Below are positions 1 through 10,908 of a stretch of DNA of 64,000 bases, piece after piece. Every line of letters starts with the position of its first letter. Position 1 is the stretch's first letter. Made by a program: the position numbers and the translations under genes. The DNA comes from Anisodus tanguticus. Taxonomy: Eukaryota; Streptophyta; Magnoliopsida; Solanales; Solanaceae. The stretch spans positions 40,692,032-40,756,031 of the forward strand of contig CM067559.1 in NCBI GenBank assembly GCA_034509755.1. The letters are read 5' to 3'. The notes below the pieces were generated by a model. It was not told where the DNA came from. It ran no database searches and was given only the letters and a program-made list of their open reading frames with translations.

Positions 1-75
1 CAAGGTGTTCTTGAATTCCCCTGTCGTGCTGAGGAATTGGAAAAGGTTTTTGCCACTTGTGCTATTGCTGTTTAA
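1..75 (+). CDS. SAUR-family protein, C-terminal 24 codons (gene begins outside the window)
   Basis: The window opens inside an open frame that ends with TAA at 73-75. The last residues read QGVLEFPCRAEELEKV followed by FATCAIAV. The EFPC and E-x-L-E-K-V pattern is the usual C-terminus of SAUR (small auxin up RNA) proteins, short single-exon genes linked to auxin-driven cell expansion. A second, damaged copy lies near 8249-8581 and shares this end and the following 3' flank (the AACAAGTTGCTAAAGA stretch), so the two arose by duplication. An AATAAATAAA stretch near 309 could serve for polyadenylation. Only the tail is visible, so completeness cannot be judged. Confidence 0.75.
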   Translation, partial: QGVLEFPCRAEELEKVFATCAIAV

Positions 76-604
76 ACTAAATTATCAACAAGTTGCTAAA
101 GATATCAGACGAGGAAATTGTTCAACATAATCCCTTATAATTAGAATGGAAGAAAATGATTGTGCGAAGATCTAAGATATATTAGTTCAATTTTAGTTTA
201 CTTTCTTTAAGGATATTGTGACCATGCTATATACTTGTCTAAAGTATAGTGTTTCATGCAACAGTTTACTCAGAATGAATTGGTGTGGTACCTGTAATTT
301 TATTTTAAATAAATAAAGTGATCTTTCCTAATATGCTCTCATTTTCCTTTCCTTAATTAGAATGGACAAATGAAAAAGTTTTAATATTCATACTTAAGAA
401 TGGCCTGCCCTTTTCCTTAGTTAGGACTGTTTCACCATGATAATTATTAACATTTTCTGAACTAATTTTTTTCACTGATTATAAAATCAGTGTTTGGTTA
501 TAAAATTTTCAAATTCAACTTGTGATTGGATTCCCAATTTGAAAAGGAAACTATGTTTTCCCTGTTACTTGGTTGAATGAACAAGATAAATGAACAATCT
601 TACA
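76..604. other. SAUR 3' flank and AT-rich spacer
   Basis: There is no coding signal here. The first 50 bases match the flank of the SAUR copy at 8600, and the rest is unique-looking AT-rich sequence up to the broken end of the copia relic. Confidence 0.5.
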
Positions 605-1690
605 CGCAGTGGCCTGAGGTGGAGCGTTGCGTGTCCGGATAGCCTGCCCAATCAGCATCCGTATATGATAACAACCTGGTCGGTGCTGAGGGGTATAGAT
701 GTAATCCATAATTAAGTGTGCCCTTAACGTATCGAATGATACGCTTAAGAGTAGTAACATGAGGCTCCCTGAGGGCATGCACAAATAAGCATACCTGCTG
801 AACATCATAAGCAATATCGGGCCTGGTGAAAGTAAGATATTGTAGTGCACCTGCAAGACTCCTGTAAAGGGTAGGATCGGACACTGGATCACCATCATCA
901 GCACTAAGCTTTGATTTAGAGTCAACCGGAGTGGACATTATCTTGCAGTTCTCCATTTTAGCCATGTATACTATCTCATCTGCATACTTGCGCCGATACA
1001 AAAAAATAGTATCTGCAGACCTAGTCATTGATATCCCCAAAAAGTAACTAACTTCCCTAAGTCAGTCATAGCAATGCAATGATCTCATTTTTCAATAAAT
1101 CAGATGAGGCAGTAAGCACAATGTCATCCACATATAACAACAAATAAGCAATGCTACTATCTCTATGAAAAATAAATAAAGAATTATCACACTTGCTGCA
1201 TACAAACCCAATCTGCATAATGTACTGTGCAAAACGATCATACCACGCTCTAGGAGCCTGTTTCAAACCATAAAGTGACTTACGGAGGCAACATACATAC
1301 TGAGGGGTTGCTGGATGGATAAAGTCAGGCGGCTGATGCATGTAAACAGTTTTTTCAAATCCCCATGTAGAAACACATTTTTCACATCTAGCTGATGAAT
1401 CGGTCAATGCTTACCCATAGCAATACCCAGAACTGTGTGAATCATAACTGGTTTAACAACCGAACTGAACGTCTCACCATAATCAATATCCTTCTACTTA
1501 TTAGTGTCATTATCCACAAGTCTCGCCTTATATCTCTCTAGATCACCTTTGTCTTTGTATTTGTGATGAAAAAGCCACATGCATCGGATCGCATTCACCC
1601 CTCCGATCTAGGAACCAAATCCCAAGTGTGCTGGTTTGTCAAAGCATTAAATTCCTCACACATGGTCACATTCTAATTTGGGTCTAGTTT
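605..1690 (-). pseudogene. copia reverse transcriptase and RNase H remnant
   Basis: The fragment at 1066-1407 carries KSLYGLKQAPRAWYDRF and the catalytic LLLYVDDIVLTAS of the copia reverse transcriptase palm. The fragment at 600-1040 continues with YRSLAGALQYLTFTRPDI and the RNase H start SYTDADWAGYPDTQRSTSG. Stops near 1062 and a frame change separate the two, and the upstream RT fingers (SPVV, KNVFLH region near 1370-1500) are in other frames. The protein would copy element RNA into DNA in cytoplasmic particles, but it ends inside RNase H and cannot be functional. Confidence 0.85.
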
Positions 1691-2410
1691 GGCTAATTTT
1701 GGGTTTTTCAGAATTGGAGTTATGACTTGTGTGATAGGTTAAATTGAACTTTGGGTTTGAAAATTCTGTGTTGGGAATGGGTTTCCATATGGTGCGAGGG
1801 GGAGAAGCAGTCTGGGTGTGTGTACTGGGTGTCGGGTCTGGGTCACGATGTTAGATCGGGTCCGTATTTTGGTTTGGTGGAGGAGTATGTATTGTGTCGA
1901 TGGTCAGGACTGGCAGTGGGGTTAAGCCGATGGGGTGTGGGTGTTGACGGGTGGTTTTGGGCGATGGTGAAGAGTCTGGTGTGGTTGGGTGGCCTGTTGG
2001 ATGTGGCGATGGTGCGGGACTCGAAGTTGGGCCTGGTAAAAAATAGTATCAGGTTATTTTGGTGATGTCGGGGTTGGGTCTTCGGGGATGTGACTGTACT
2101 GGTGGGATGGTGATTTTTATGGGCTGGGTTGGTTGATTGGAACTGCCGCAGTAGGTGGTAGTGATGCAGAAGACGACGGTAGATGTCGCCGGTGAGTAGA
2201 AGATGTGACAGTGGGATGTGTTTGAGAGACGTCCGACCGATTGCCGGTGATGGCAGGGACAGTCAGCGGTGATGGATCCACGGTCGACGGTGGCGGTGGT
2301 GGTGGCATCGACGCAAGTGACGGTGATCGGGGGCGTGGTGGTGGCACAACTGAGTTGGGTGAGGATGATGGGGGAGATGTCGGACTCATCTAGAAAGGTG
2401 TAGTCCATGT
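1690..2410 (-). pseudogene. copia linker between integrase and reverse transcriptase, Pro/Thr-rich
   Basis: This G/T-rich stretch reads as proline- and threonine-rich protein on the minus strand, for example repeated PPPP runs near 2280-2340. It matches in position the spacer between integrase and reverse transcriptase in copia polyproteins; the element at 32005-36904 has the same kind of segment at 33640-34150. No domain is recognisable. Confidence 0.55.
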
Positions 2411-3556
2411 TTAGGAATATTTGAATATTAGCGAAAGAAAAAATCGTATCGTCAACGTAACGTGATGAGAGACGTGAATTTGACGAGTGGATAAGTCATA
2501 GAACAAATAGTCCCTATGATTAGACGAGAAACCTACGAAGACACACGGAGTGGTTCGGGGTGCCAATTTATGAGGGGCGGTAGAGGCAAGGTTTGGATAG
2601 AAAAAACAACCGAAAATCCGAGGGTGATCATAGGAAAGGATCCGACGGAAGAGAATTTCGGTGGGGGTTTTGTTGTGAAGAATACCGGTGGGTAAAATAT
2701 TAAGGATGTATTCTACCATTTTCACTGCATAGACCCAGAACGATGGGAGGAGAGAGGCATGGAAAAGAATGGTACGAACCATGTCGTTGATATTACGGAT
2801 GATTCGTTCGGCTTTTCCGTTTTGGGGTGAGGTGTGGAGACATTATAAACGGAAGACCATGCCATTATTGGTGAAAAAATTATGAAACGCGGAATTATTA
2901 AACTCACGACCATTATCACATTGGAATGATTTGATGGATTTTTCAAATTGTGTTTTCAAAAAGTTACGAAACTCAATAAAGTTGGTAAAAACTTCAGACT
3001 TGAATTTTAGAGGGTAAATCCAGATAAATTGAGAAAAGTCATCTAATAACACAAGATAGAATGTATGACCCAGTGAACTAATAACAGGAGATGTCCATAA
3101 ATCTGCATGAACAATATCAAACGGAGAAAACGTAACACTTGAGGAAGACCGAAAAAGAAAGCAGACGTGTTTTCCTAAAGTGTAATAAAAACATGGTTGG
3201 GCATATTTTCCACTAGGACAACGAATTAAATTATTATTCCGAAGAAAATTTAAAACATGAGCTCCTGGATGTCCAAGTCTATTGTGCCAGGTTGACGGAG
3301 AAATTGTTGCTAAAGCGGTGGGAGGAGTAACATGGGCAGTTAGAGAAGTGGGAGGGTTGACACTAGCAGCGGACGCGAATAGGAAAGGATAAAAATCACC
3401 CTCACTGTTGCATCTCGTAAGGAGTTTCCCAGTACGGAGGTCCGTTACAAAAAATCCAAATGGGTCAAAATTAATTGATACAGAATTATCTGTGGTAAAT
3501 TTTCTAACGGAGATTAGATTTTTGATAATGTTATTAGCATATAAGACGTTATTCAT
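2411..3556 (-). pseudogene. copia integrase with GAG-pre-integrase region, broken
   Basis: The segment at 2843-3556 contains WHNRLGHPGAHVLNFL (the pre-integrase His/Cys motif), then DLWTSPVISSLGH and LLDDFSQFIWIYPLK with the first catalytic Asp, and FQCDNGREFNN with the second. The 2411-2782 piece holds the downstream integrase region, including HKLAPRTTPCVFVGF. Integrase would insert element DNA into the host chromosome. The zinc motif and the core are split by frameshifts (near 2850), so it is inactive. Confidence 0.85.
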
Positions 3557-3601
3557 GGAGAAGTGGGGATGCGATAGTGGTGTTAGTGTGTGGCCAAACC
3601 C

Positions 3602-3895
3602 TTAAATTAGAATGCGATGATCACTTCCAACCATAATAGATTGTGGAGTATTTAAACTTCGCAGTTGAGGAAGATTACTAGAATTGTTGGTGAGGTGAGA
3701 CGTGGTGCCCGTATCCATATACCACGCATTATCGAGCTGCCGAGGAATCAATGTGATGAAAGTCTGGCCCAAATTGGATTGGGAGAAGCCTGGAGCGGAC
3801 TGTTGGGCTCCAGGTGGTAGCCCCAACTGCTGCTGGGCCGCGGCTGCTGACTGCATGTCCCAGAATGCTGGGCAGTGTTGTGTCGATGCTACCAT
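3602..3895 (-). pseudogene. copia aspartic protease fragment
   Basis: The frame includes WYMDTGTTSHLTNN, the D-T-G active-site motif of retroelement aspartic proteases, followed by a hydrophobic return strand. It is joined on its upstream side not to gag but to a TA/GA microsatellite. This is the upstream end of the surviving coding part of the relic. Confidence 0.75.
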
Positions 3896-3897
3896 GA

Positions 3898-3958
<61 letters not shown>
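3898..3958. repeat. Compound (TA)n(GA)n microsatellite
   Basis: About 13 TA units run directly into about 18 GA units. It occupies the place where gag should be in the surrounding copia relic, which suggests it grew at a deletion junction. Confidence 0.95.
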
Positions 3959-3962
<4 letters not shown>

Positions 3963-4222
3963 AGACAAAACTTTGTTATCGGGTAAAGGAAAAAGAGCGA
4001 TTTGTGCTTCTGACAATTTAGGGGAAGGAAAAGACAATGCTCCGTGCTTCGTGGTAAAAGAAGTCAGGCAGCAAAGTATTGTTCATCTCAGGTAAGGCAG
4101 ACAAAGGTCAGAGAAAGGAAAAAAAAAGTTTCTGACGTGATGTGTAGCCGTCGGTGCAGAAATTGAGGTAAGGCTGTGGGGGAAAGAAAGAAATATGGTT
4201 TAGATTTTGGCTCTTAATACCA

Positions 4223-4345
4223 TGTAAGGTTGTATTAATCTCCCTTGGTGAGTATTTCTCATTAATACAATATATATAGTGTGTAAAATGTAGAATCCTA
4301 GTATAATGTGGATCATATTTCTATCATAATTATATAACACTAAAT
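4223..4345 (-). repeat. 5' LTR of the copia relic and adjoining primer-binding site
   Basis: The LTR edge TGTAAGGTTGTATTAATC resembles the 206-bp LTRs at 32005 and 36699 (TGTAAGATGATATTAATC). Just left of it, positions 4209-4222 read on the minus strand TGGTATTAAGAGCC, a variant of the initiator Met-tRNA primer site. The outer LTR end has decayed and its exact position is a guess. Confidence 0.7.
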
Positions 4346-4502
4346 ATCATAAAATGTATGGAGTATAATATTAGTAATATATGTTAATAGTATGCATGTG
4401 CATGGTTCAAGTTTTTGCCGGATTCACTTGTGATTATTTTGATAGCGTTCTGGCGGATTGCTTATTCCTAGGTTGGTTCGCATGTCAACATATAAAGGCA
4501 TC

Positions 4503-4548
<46 letters not shown>

Positions 4549-5739
4549 TCTATCTTCAGCCTATTCATATTTATGTCCTATAGTGAAAACATAGGCTATT
4601 ATGATGTGAACAATTGAAGCACCTAATAGAAAATTTGGAATCATTCTAATCAGTAAAGAAAGCAATCGATGGTAGAAGCTTTGTACGGAGTTGTGTGAGA
4701 TGAAAGTTTCACGTACGATTCTCTGAAAAGTAATGGTGACCTATTCGAGCTTCGATCAAGTACCATCCTTCAATAATGCTTTTGGGCTGACCCTCTTTTG
4801 GTCATTGAAACTTTTATATACACACACATGCACCACAAAAGCAAAAAGTGTATTATATTTTATTATCAAAGCACAGTTTACCTGATTATTATAAGTTACT
4901 TCAATATATTGTTTATTTTCTTGCCAAATTAGGCTTAATAGATGCGTTTATCTATTATCGTTAATCATTTTAATATTACGATGTAAAATTACTCTAAGAA
5001 AAAATAGAAAAACAGTGAATCAAGATCGAGATGGATCCCTATCTTTATCTCTATCCAAGGAGATACCTCTCTATAGGGAGAGATATCTATCTATGAATTG
5101 CCCTAAACCGTCAGCGCATAGGAGTTGCACTCTAGAGACAGGCAATCGCTCCTAATAGTTGTCTTTCTTGTTTCACCACTACTTAATATGTATCACATTC
5201 GAGCCTTGAGAATGAATTTTTTTTTGGTAGAAAATGGCCATAAGCTGCACAAATTTGAGTTAATCAATCAATGTATTCCATATACCAGATGGTTAAATAA
5301 AAAAAAGGAAAAGACGGAAATGTTATAGAGATGAAGCGAAACGCGAAGAGATGTTCTGTCATATTTAGATTGAAATTACTAGTTGATGATTTGTGGGTGT
5401 GGTCGGTATGGATTTTTTTTTTCGAGAAATGTATTCAATTTTTTCCTGTTCAGTTTAGTTTTAAAAAATTCGGAATTTTTTTTCTTGTTCTTCAAAAAAA
5501 AAATTAAAAAAATGACTTCCGTAATTGAAGTAGGGAAAACAAATTCCACAATTGGTATTCCACATCAATTGTGCCTCTCCAGTATCCTACAACACACTTC
5601 ATCTTCACCCCTATCTATATAGCTCTCATCTACACCACCCCACGCATCTACCTCCACACCCCACCTCCCATTGTATTTGTCTAGATTATATACAAGTATT
5701 TTTAGAATAATATTTTTTACTTACGTACCAACCATTTCC
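4346..5739. other. AT-rich spacer with an (ATT)n microsatellite at 4504-4548
   Basis: No coding signal is supported. The ATT run has about 15 units. Near 5045-5095 is a short self-complementary pyrimidine/purine stretch around CCTCTCTATAGGGAGAG. Scattered short ORFs here lack any recognisable motif. Confidence 0.6.
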
Positions 5740-7288
5740 ACTTCCAAAAAATCCAAAAGCAGCCCTATCAGACCCGAATTGGAAAGCTGACATGTTAGAC
5801 GAAATTGATGCTCTTATTAAAAATAAGACGTGGGAATTAGTGCCCCGTCCTTTTAATGTAAACATCATACGGTCTATGTGAGTTTTCTGTCATAAAAAGA
5901 ATTTTGATGGTTCTTTTGCGAGGCACAAAGCTCAACTTGTTGGTGATGGCAGGTCTCAACAGGTTGGCGTGGATTACGGTGAGACGTTCAGCCCAGTGGT
6001 TAAACCAATGACTATCAGGACTGTTCTCAGTCTGGAATTGTCGAAATCATGGTCCATTCATGAGCTGGACGTAAAGAATGTGTTTCTACATGGTCACCTG
6101 CAGGAAATAATTTACGTACACCAGCCATTGGGATTCAGAGATCCGACTCATCTGGATTATGTTTGCTTGTTGAAAAAATCATTATACGGTTTGAAACAAT
6201 CCCCCAGGCATGGTATAACAGGTTTATAGGGTTCGTATCCATATTGGGATTCTCACACAGCAAGTCCAACCAATCTTTATTCATTTACAAGAAGGGTAAT
6301 GACATGATATATATTCTTCTCTATGTGGATGACATTATTCTCACATCATCTTCTGAGTCACTTCGCCAGTCTATTATGACTTTTCTTGCTTCAGAATTTT
6401 GCTATGAAGGATTTGAGTCCTTTAAACTATTTCTTGGGCATTGCTGTAACTCAATATGCAGGTGGTATGTTTCCTTGTCAAAAGAAATACGCCGAGGAGA
6501 TCATTGAAAAAGCCAACATGTCCTCGTGCAAATTGTCACATACGCCGGTTGATACAAAAGCAAAATTGAGTAACTCTACGGGTTCTCCTTACTGTGACCC
6601 AACACATTACCGCAGCTTAGCAGGAGCATTGCAATATCTTACTTTCACGAGACTTGATATCTCATATGCAATTCAAAAAGTATGTTTACATATGCATGAT
6701 CCGAAAGAATAGCATATGTGGGCTCTTAAGCGAATTATGTGGTATTTTAAGGGTACTCTTGAGCTTGGATTGCATCTGTATATGTCCTCCATTTCGAGTC
6801 TCGCATCTTATACAGATGCTGATTGGAGTGGCTGCCCGGACACACGACGGTCTACCTCTGGTTATTGTGTATTTTTGGAAGACAACCTCATTTCATGGTC
6901 GTCGAAACCACAACCGACAATGTCTCGGTCAAGCGCTGAAGCATAATACCGAGGGGTAGATAATGTGGTCGCTGAATCATGTTGGATCCGAAATCTTCTT
7001 TCAGAACTCCATTGTGCGATTGCAAAAGAAATTGTGGTTTATTGTGATAATGTGAGTGCGATATACTTATCAGGTAACCATGTCCATCATCAACGTACAA
7101 AACACATAGAAATGGATATCTTGTTTGTCCGTGAAAAGGTTGCACATGGACAAGTCAGTGTTCTCTATGTACTGTCCCGTTATCAGATTGCAAATATTTT
7201 CACGCAAGGTCTTCCTCGCGTACTGTTTGATGATTTCAAGGACAGTCTCAGCATACGAGAACCTCCCGCTAAGACTGCGGGGGACTGT
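5740..7288 (+). pseudogene. copia reverse transcriptase / RNase H, frameshifted
   Basis: In order: DPNWKADMLDEIDAL and WELVPRP; GVDYGETFSPVVKP; SIHELDVKNVFLHGHL; KKSLYGLKQSPR; ILLYVDDIILTSSSES (catalytic Asp pair present); THYRSLAGALQYLTF; SYTDADWSGCPDTRRSTSG (RNase H); HQRTKHIEMDILFVREKV. An in-frame TGA at 5878-5880 and several one-base shifts break it into overlapping pieces. The last codons run into the polypurine tract and the LTR. The protein would have made cDNA and removed RNA from the hybrid; it is not functional here. Confidence 0.85.
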
Positions 7289-7589
7289 TAAGATAATTAT
7301 GGATCCATCATATCAAATCACCAATGTAATTGTATTTATTATCATATAATTAGGATTCATAGGATGATTAGGATATGATTTATTATCATATAATTAGGAT
7401 TCATAGGATGATTATTAGGATATGATTTATTATCATATAATTAGAATTCATATTATTAGGATGATTAGAATATGATTAGATAAGTCTTTCTTAATATTAG
7501 CCATAAAATGATCTTGTACACTTGTATATAAATTGTAATCTTGGGAATGAAATAAATCACGGTATTAATTTCCTTTAGTACCGAACACA
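7286..7589 (+). repeat. 3' LTR of the plus-strand copia fragment, with internal tandem repeats
   Basis: It begins TGTTAAG right after the GGGGAC purine tract and probably ends near ACCGAACACA. It contains three tandem units of about 44-48 bp at 7335-7477 built on ATCATATAATTAGGATTCAT. An AATGAAATAAATCA stretch near 7547 may be the polyadenylation signal. The right edge is less certain than the left. Confidence 0.75.
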
Positions 7590-7984
7590 AAAATAGACAG
7601 AACGCACCCTGCGCGCATTAGAGATATTAGGGGGAAGAGAAAACGGAAAGGACCCCCTTCAAAGGAAAGGTGGGGAGAGAAAGCATCAATATGAAGTAAG
7701 TAGCATCAATATCAGCACAGCCCATGCAATGCAATAGAAGAATAACGTAGCTAACTAGAAGAGATCTTTTTCTTCATCATGTGAGCTTGGTCGCCATATT
7801 CAAGATATTTGAGGAAATTCAGTGTTCAAGATATTTTACTATTCTTTTTGGAAGGGCCTAAGCCTAATTAACATGGGAGCACATTGGACTTTTGTGTTCT
7901 TCCAAAATAACAAAAAATGAGACGTGATACATCATGATTTGTTATCTACAAATTCTGAATTGTGATATCCAGTATTAGTAACTG
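7590..7984. other. Spacer without recognised features
   Basis: Unique-looking sequence between the LTR and a MITE remnant; I see no gene or repeat that I can name. Confidence 0.5.
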
Positions 7985-8103
7985 GATCAATTCTGAATTT
8001 AAATTTTATATGTTTTTAGTGAATTTCTTAATATGAATATTGAGTTTGAACCGAAGCTACTTGGTTCGGCCAATTCAGTATCTAATTAACCTTCTAGCTC
8101 TAT
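7985..8103 (-). repeat. MITE-like remnant of a family seen again at 24968 and 37658
   Basis: Read on the minus strand it starts AGAGCTAGAAGG and contains a TTGGCCGAACCAAGTAGC segment and an AAGAAATTCACTAAAAACAT segment. The element at 24968-25153 has the same order (AGAGCTAGAAGCC, a TTTGGTCGAATTCA segment, TAAGAAATTTATTACATAT). The far end is not clear. Confidence 0.45.
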
Positions 8104-8248
8104 CCTTGTATACACCGTTAGTGATAAGGAATTTCTTAAGCTATTAGATCAACCGATATGATATTTAATTACATGTAAGCCTCATTAAGTTCAAAATATG
8201 GTTAAGCGTTTAATTGAAAAGCTCAAGACGCAATATCTTTAATTAATT

Positions 8249-8581
8249 CCCACATACACAACCTCAAATGCTACTGAAATAACCGATATAATCGTGGATA
8301 CGCCAAGTGGCAATAAATCATAGGTGCCGAATGATGTGAAAGAAGGACACTTTGCTGTATTTTCAGTGAATCCTAAACAGGAGCCACAGAGTTTTATGGT
8401 GGAGTTGCAATGGCTAGCACATCCATCATTCTTGAAATTATTGAAAGAAGCTGCAGATGAATATGGATTTAGACAAGAAGGTGTTGTTGAATTCCCTTGT
8501 CGTGTTGAGGAATTGGAGAAGGTTCTTGCACTTGTGCTATTGCTGTTTAAACTAAATCTCTTTTTTTTTTTTTTTTTGTAG
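8249..8581 (+). pseudogene. SAUR-family pseudogene (in-frame stop and C-terminal frameshift)
   Basis: The frame from 8249 reads ...IVDTPSGNKS, then a TAG at 8321-8323, then VPNDVKEGHFAVF, WLAHPSFLKLLKEAADEYGF and VVEFPCRVEELEKVL. These are the SAUR core motifs. Near 8527 one C is missing compared with the intact tail at 1-75 (GCCACT became GCACT). This shifts the frame so that it reads through a T-run to a stop at 8579-8581 instead of ending after CAIAV. SAURs are auxin-response proteins of about 100 residues; this copy cannot make one. Its 3' flank still matches that of the intact gene. Confidence 0.8.
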
Positions 8582-8693
8582 GGTGGGGTTAACGGGGATG
8601 TTGATAGTTTAACTAAATTATAACAAGTTGCTAAAGACATAAGATACAGATGCATGGCAACACTTTTAAGTTAGGTTGTGTTGATTAATTTAG

Positions 8694-8820
8694 GAAAAAA
8701 GCTCAAATATGCCACTAAACTGTCGAGATTGACTCATTTATGTCACTCGTTAATGGTTTGGCTCATTTATGTCATTGTCGTTACGAAAATGGCTCATCCA
8801 TGCCATATTTGAGCCATTTC
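8694..8820. mobile_element. Small MITE-like element with terminal inverted repeats
   Basis: The left end GCTCAAATATGCC pairs with the right end GCCATATTTGAGC as an inverted repeat, extended by GAAAAAA on one side and CATTTC on the other. Inside, the phrase GGCTCATTTATGTCA is repeated in degenerate form. No coding capacity and no clear target duplication were found. Confidence 0.55.
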
Positions 8821-9156
8821 TAATACCCTTTTGAAATCAATCAATAGCTACGCTTCATTCCAAAACAAGTTGTCGATTATAAAAAAATCTTACTATTCAT
8901 TTTCATAGATGAGAAGAAATTAGCATTTTTTGTCTCGATTGCAGTTTGAACCGTGGTCTCCCATAATTTCCATCTAATTCATTGATCACTAAGCCAACAC
9001 CGATCGATAGAATTATTTAAATAATTAACTATTAGCAAAAGTCACACACTTCATGCACAGGACATGTCAGCTCAAGGTCCAAAAACTAAGTAGCTGCAAT
9101 CATCATATTTGAGCAAGGATGCATTGGAAATCCATAGTTAATAATGACTTTCTTGG

Positions 9157-9447
9157 GTCCTCCGGGGCATAGTCCAGTGGCAAAGCCTGAGTGCTATAAG
9201 GCGCTTTGGCATGGGATAGCGTGGGTTCGATTCCCCGCAAGCACGAAGAAACTCTGCATGTTGGGGAATTTGACCTTGTCTCATTGATCAGTTGTACGCT
9301 CCCAGAAAAACTGGCCACCGGAGCACATCCCGCGATTTACCTGGTAATAGTGTTGAAGGACCGGTGCTATTACCTCCAGGACGTCTGGGTAATACCAGTG
9401 AAGTAATCAGGCGCAAGCCTGGAAACCTGGATTATCAAAAAAAAAAA
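9157..9447 (+). mobile_element. tRNA-derived SINE with 14-bp target-site duplication
   Basis: The head contains a Pol III box A match (TAGTCCAGTGG, 9170-9180) and a box B match (GGTTCGATTCC, 9224-9234). The body is unrelated to tRNA and ends in ATCA followed by about 13 A. A perfect duplication AATGACTTTCTTGG flanks it at 9143-9156 and 9448-9461. These are the hallmarks of a LINE-mobilised, RNA polymerase III-transcribed SINE. The perfect duplication suggests a fairly recent insertion. I do not assign a named family. Confidence 0.92.
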
Positions 9448-9675
9448 AATGACTTTCTTGGATTTTGCAGCATACTTTCCTGACCTATCATCTGCCACAT
9501 AACAGTAATTCTTACAGAAACTTTTAGCCGTGAAAGGGCAAAGCTCCTTGTCAATCGTCGTCTTTGAGAGTGCTTGATTGCAGCCTCAAGGATCGATGAT
9601 TCACTGATGAAACATGCATTGTAATAATCCTAATTTTCTACCTGGACAAAGAAGCTAAGTCATTCAATCAAGTTA

Positions 9676-9924
9676 CACTACTAAAAATCTTTAATTTCCC
9701 ACGAAATGTCGGTGGACAAAACTTAAATAGTAATGTTTTCATACGGGAAATTTTTATGAAGGTTACACCATTTCAATGGAACCTGTTTCCCACCATATGT
9801 TTTTCCAATAAGCTGATTTGGTGGGAATGAAATGAAAAAATTATGTTTTATAGCACAATTTACCATGTTTTATAGCACAATTTACCACTGAATGTCGGTG
9901 GAAAAACCTCTATTTCTAATAGTG
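9676..9924. mobile_element. CACTA-type MITE (249 bp) with TTA duplication
   Basis: The ends are CACTACTAAAAATC and ATTTCTAATAGTG, an imperfect terminal inverted repeat beginning CACTA. The flanks are TTA on both sides (9673-9675, 9925-9927), fitting the 3-bp duplication of CACTA transposons. Subterminal AATGTCGGTGG repeats occur near both ends. There is no coding capacity. A related element is at 60908-61190. Confidence 0.85.
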
Positions 9925-10899
9925 TTATTTGACAGAAATCTGAATGCCATAAGATATAGATTCAGAAAGAGGAGACACCACATGAGAAGAATAAGGCACA
10001 AGACAACCCAAAGATGACCTCTCCTTAATTCAGGGCTGTAGATTGTAGGGTTAGTCATAGAAAATTCATAAGGTGAAAAAATTTATGACTGTTGTTACCA
10101 CTTAGCACCTTAACTCTGCAGGCGTTATGGTGAGCTTAAAAATGTCGATGCAATAACTCAACTATCAGCCTCCATAGATGCACATTAATGTGAAACATAC
10201 ACCACTATTATCAAAGGCGAAAAGAGCAACAAAAAAAACTCCCTAAGGACCGTTGGGACTTCAAGCGCAAAACGAAAATAAAACATGGGCTTCAATGAAG
10301 GCACAAATGGAGAAAAAAACATACAAATATGTCTCTGACGTCCAAGACTAATAATTATAAGCATGAATAACAAATATATGGGCAAAGAAAAATAATTTTT
10401 TTTAGGATAAAATGAAATATCAATTGTTTAATGTCGCCTCTTCAAGAATTGGCAAGGAAAAGTATGACTTAGAGACTTGATGACGACGCCGAAGCACCCA
10501 CTAAGCGAGCTAGGTGAAGCGCTTAACATGTTTTTCACCTTGCTTCAGGGCTTAAGCCCGCCTTTGACAACACACACATACAGCAGGAGGCAAGAGTATT
10601 CTCTCCTACCGGATAGAGCATAGCATACATGATACTTTTTCACATGTTATCATAGGAAGAACATACTTATCACATGTCTAACCAAGTTGAACCTGGGAAG
10701 TATTAAATTGATTTGCTCAAATATGGCAGACTAGTCCAACAGTTTCAACACACACCGTCTGACAACATAGCATTGAAGCTGAAACTAATTCAATAGTACA
10801 TTTCTGTGAAAAACTATTAACAAATTTCTATCGAATTCATAAGAGAATTTCCAAACCATTCGTGAGAAGTTAGTGTCAAATTGTCAATCATATATTATT
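9925..10899. other. Spacer without a supported gene
   Basis: AT-rich sequence with a short degenerate repeat near 10490-10570 (AAGCGCTTAA and CTTAAGCCCGCC). No ORF shows recognisable homology. Confidence 0.5.
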
Positions 10900-10908
10900 A
10901 AGTAAGAA

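Larger units (their letters stand above)
605..4345 (-). mobile_element. Truncated Ty1/copia LTR retrotransposon relic (Ale/Retrofit-like)
   Basis: Read on the minus strand the order is 5' LTR (from 4223 rightward), a Met-tRNA-like primer site, protease, integrase, reverse transcriptase and part of RNase H, the copia order. The element stops abruptly near 605 inside RNase H, so the 3' LTR is missing. The gag region is also missing: only about 330 bp separate protease from the LTR, compared with over 1.1 kb in the related element at 32005-36904, and a TA/GA microsatellite sits there. Many frameshifts and stops make it inactive. LTR start and coding motifs match the 32005-36904 element, so it is an older relative. 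Lineage assignment is from remembered motif style only. Confidence 0.85.
5740..7589 (+). mobile_element. 3' part of a plus-strand copia retrotransposon with its 3' LTR
   Basis: The fragment starts in the region before reverse transcriptase, runs through RT and RNase H, and ends in a GCGGGGGAC polypurine tract followed by an LTR starting TGTTAAGATAATTATGGAT. Gag, protease, integrase and the 5' LTR are absent. Motifs are of the same broad type as the minus-strand relic at 605-4345, but the LTR sequence is different, so this is another family. Frameshifts near 6215, 6400 and 6715 inactivate it. Confidence 0.85.

Noticed and set aside
1751..2065. 104-codon plus-strand ORF in G/T-rich sequence
   Set aside because: It is the antisense shadow of the Pro/Thr-rich copia linker on the minus strand.
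9206..9483. Plus-strand ORFs over the SINE
   Set aside because: They lie inside the tRNA-derived SINE and run into its poly(A); not a gene.
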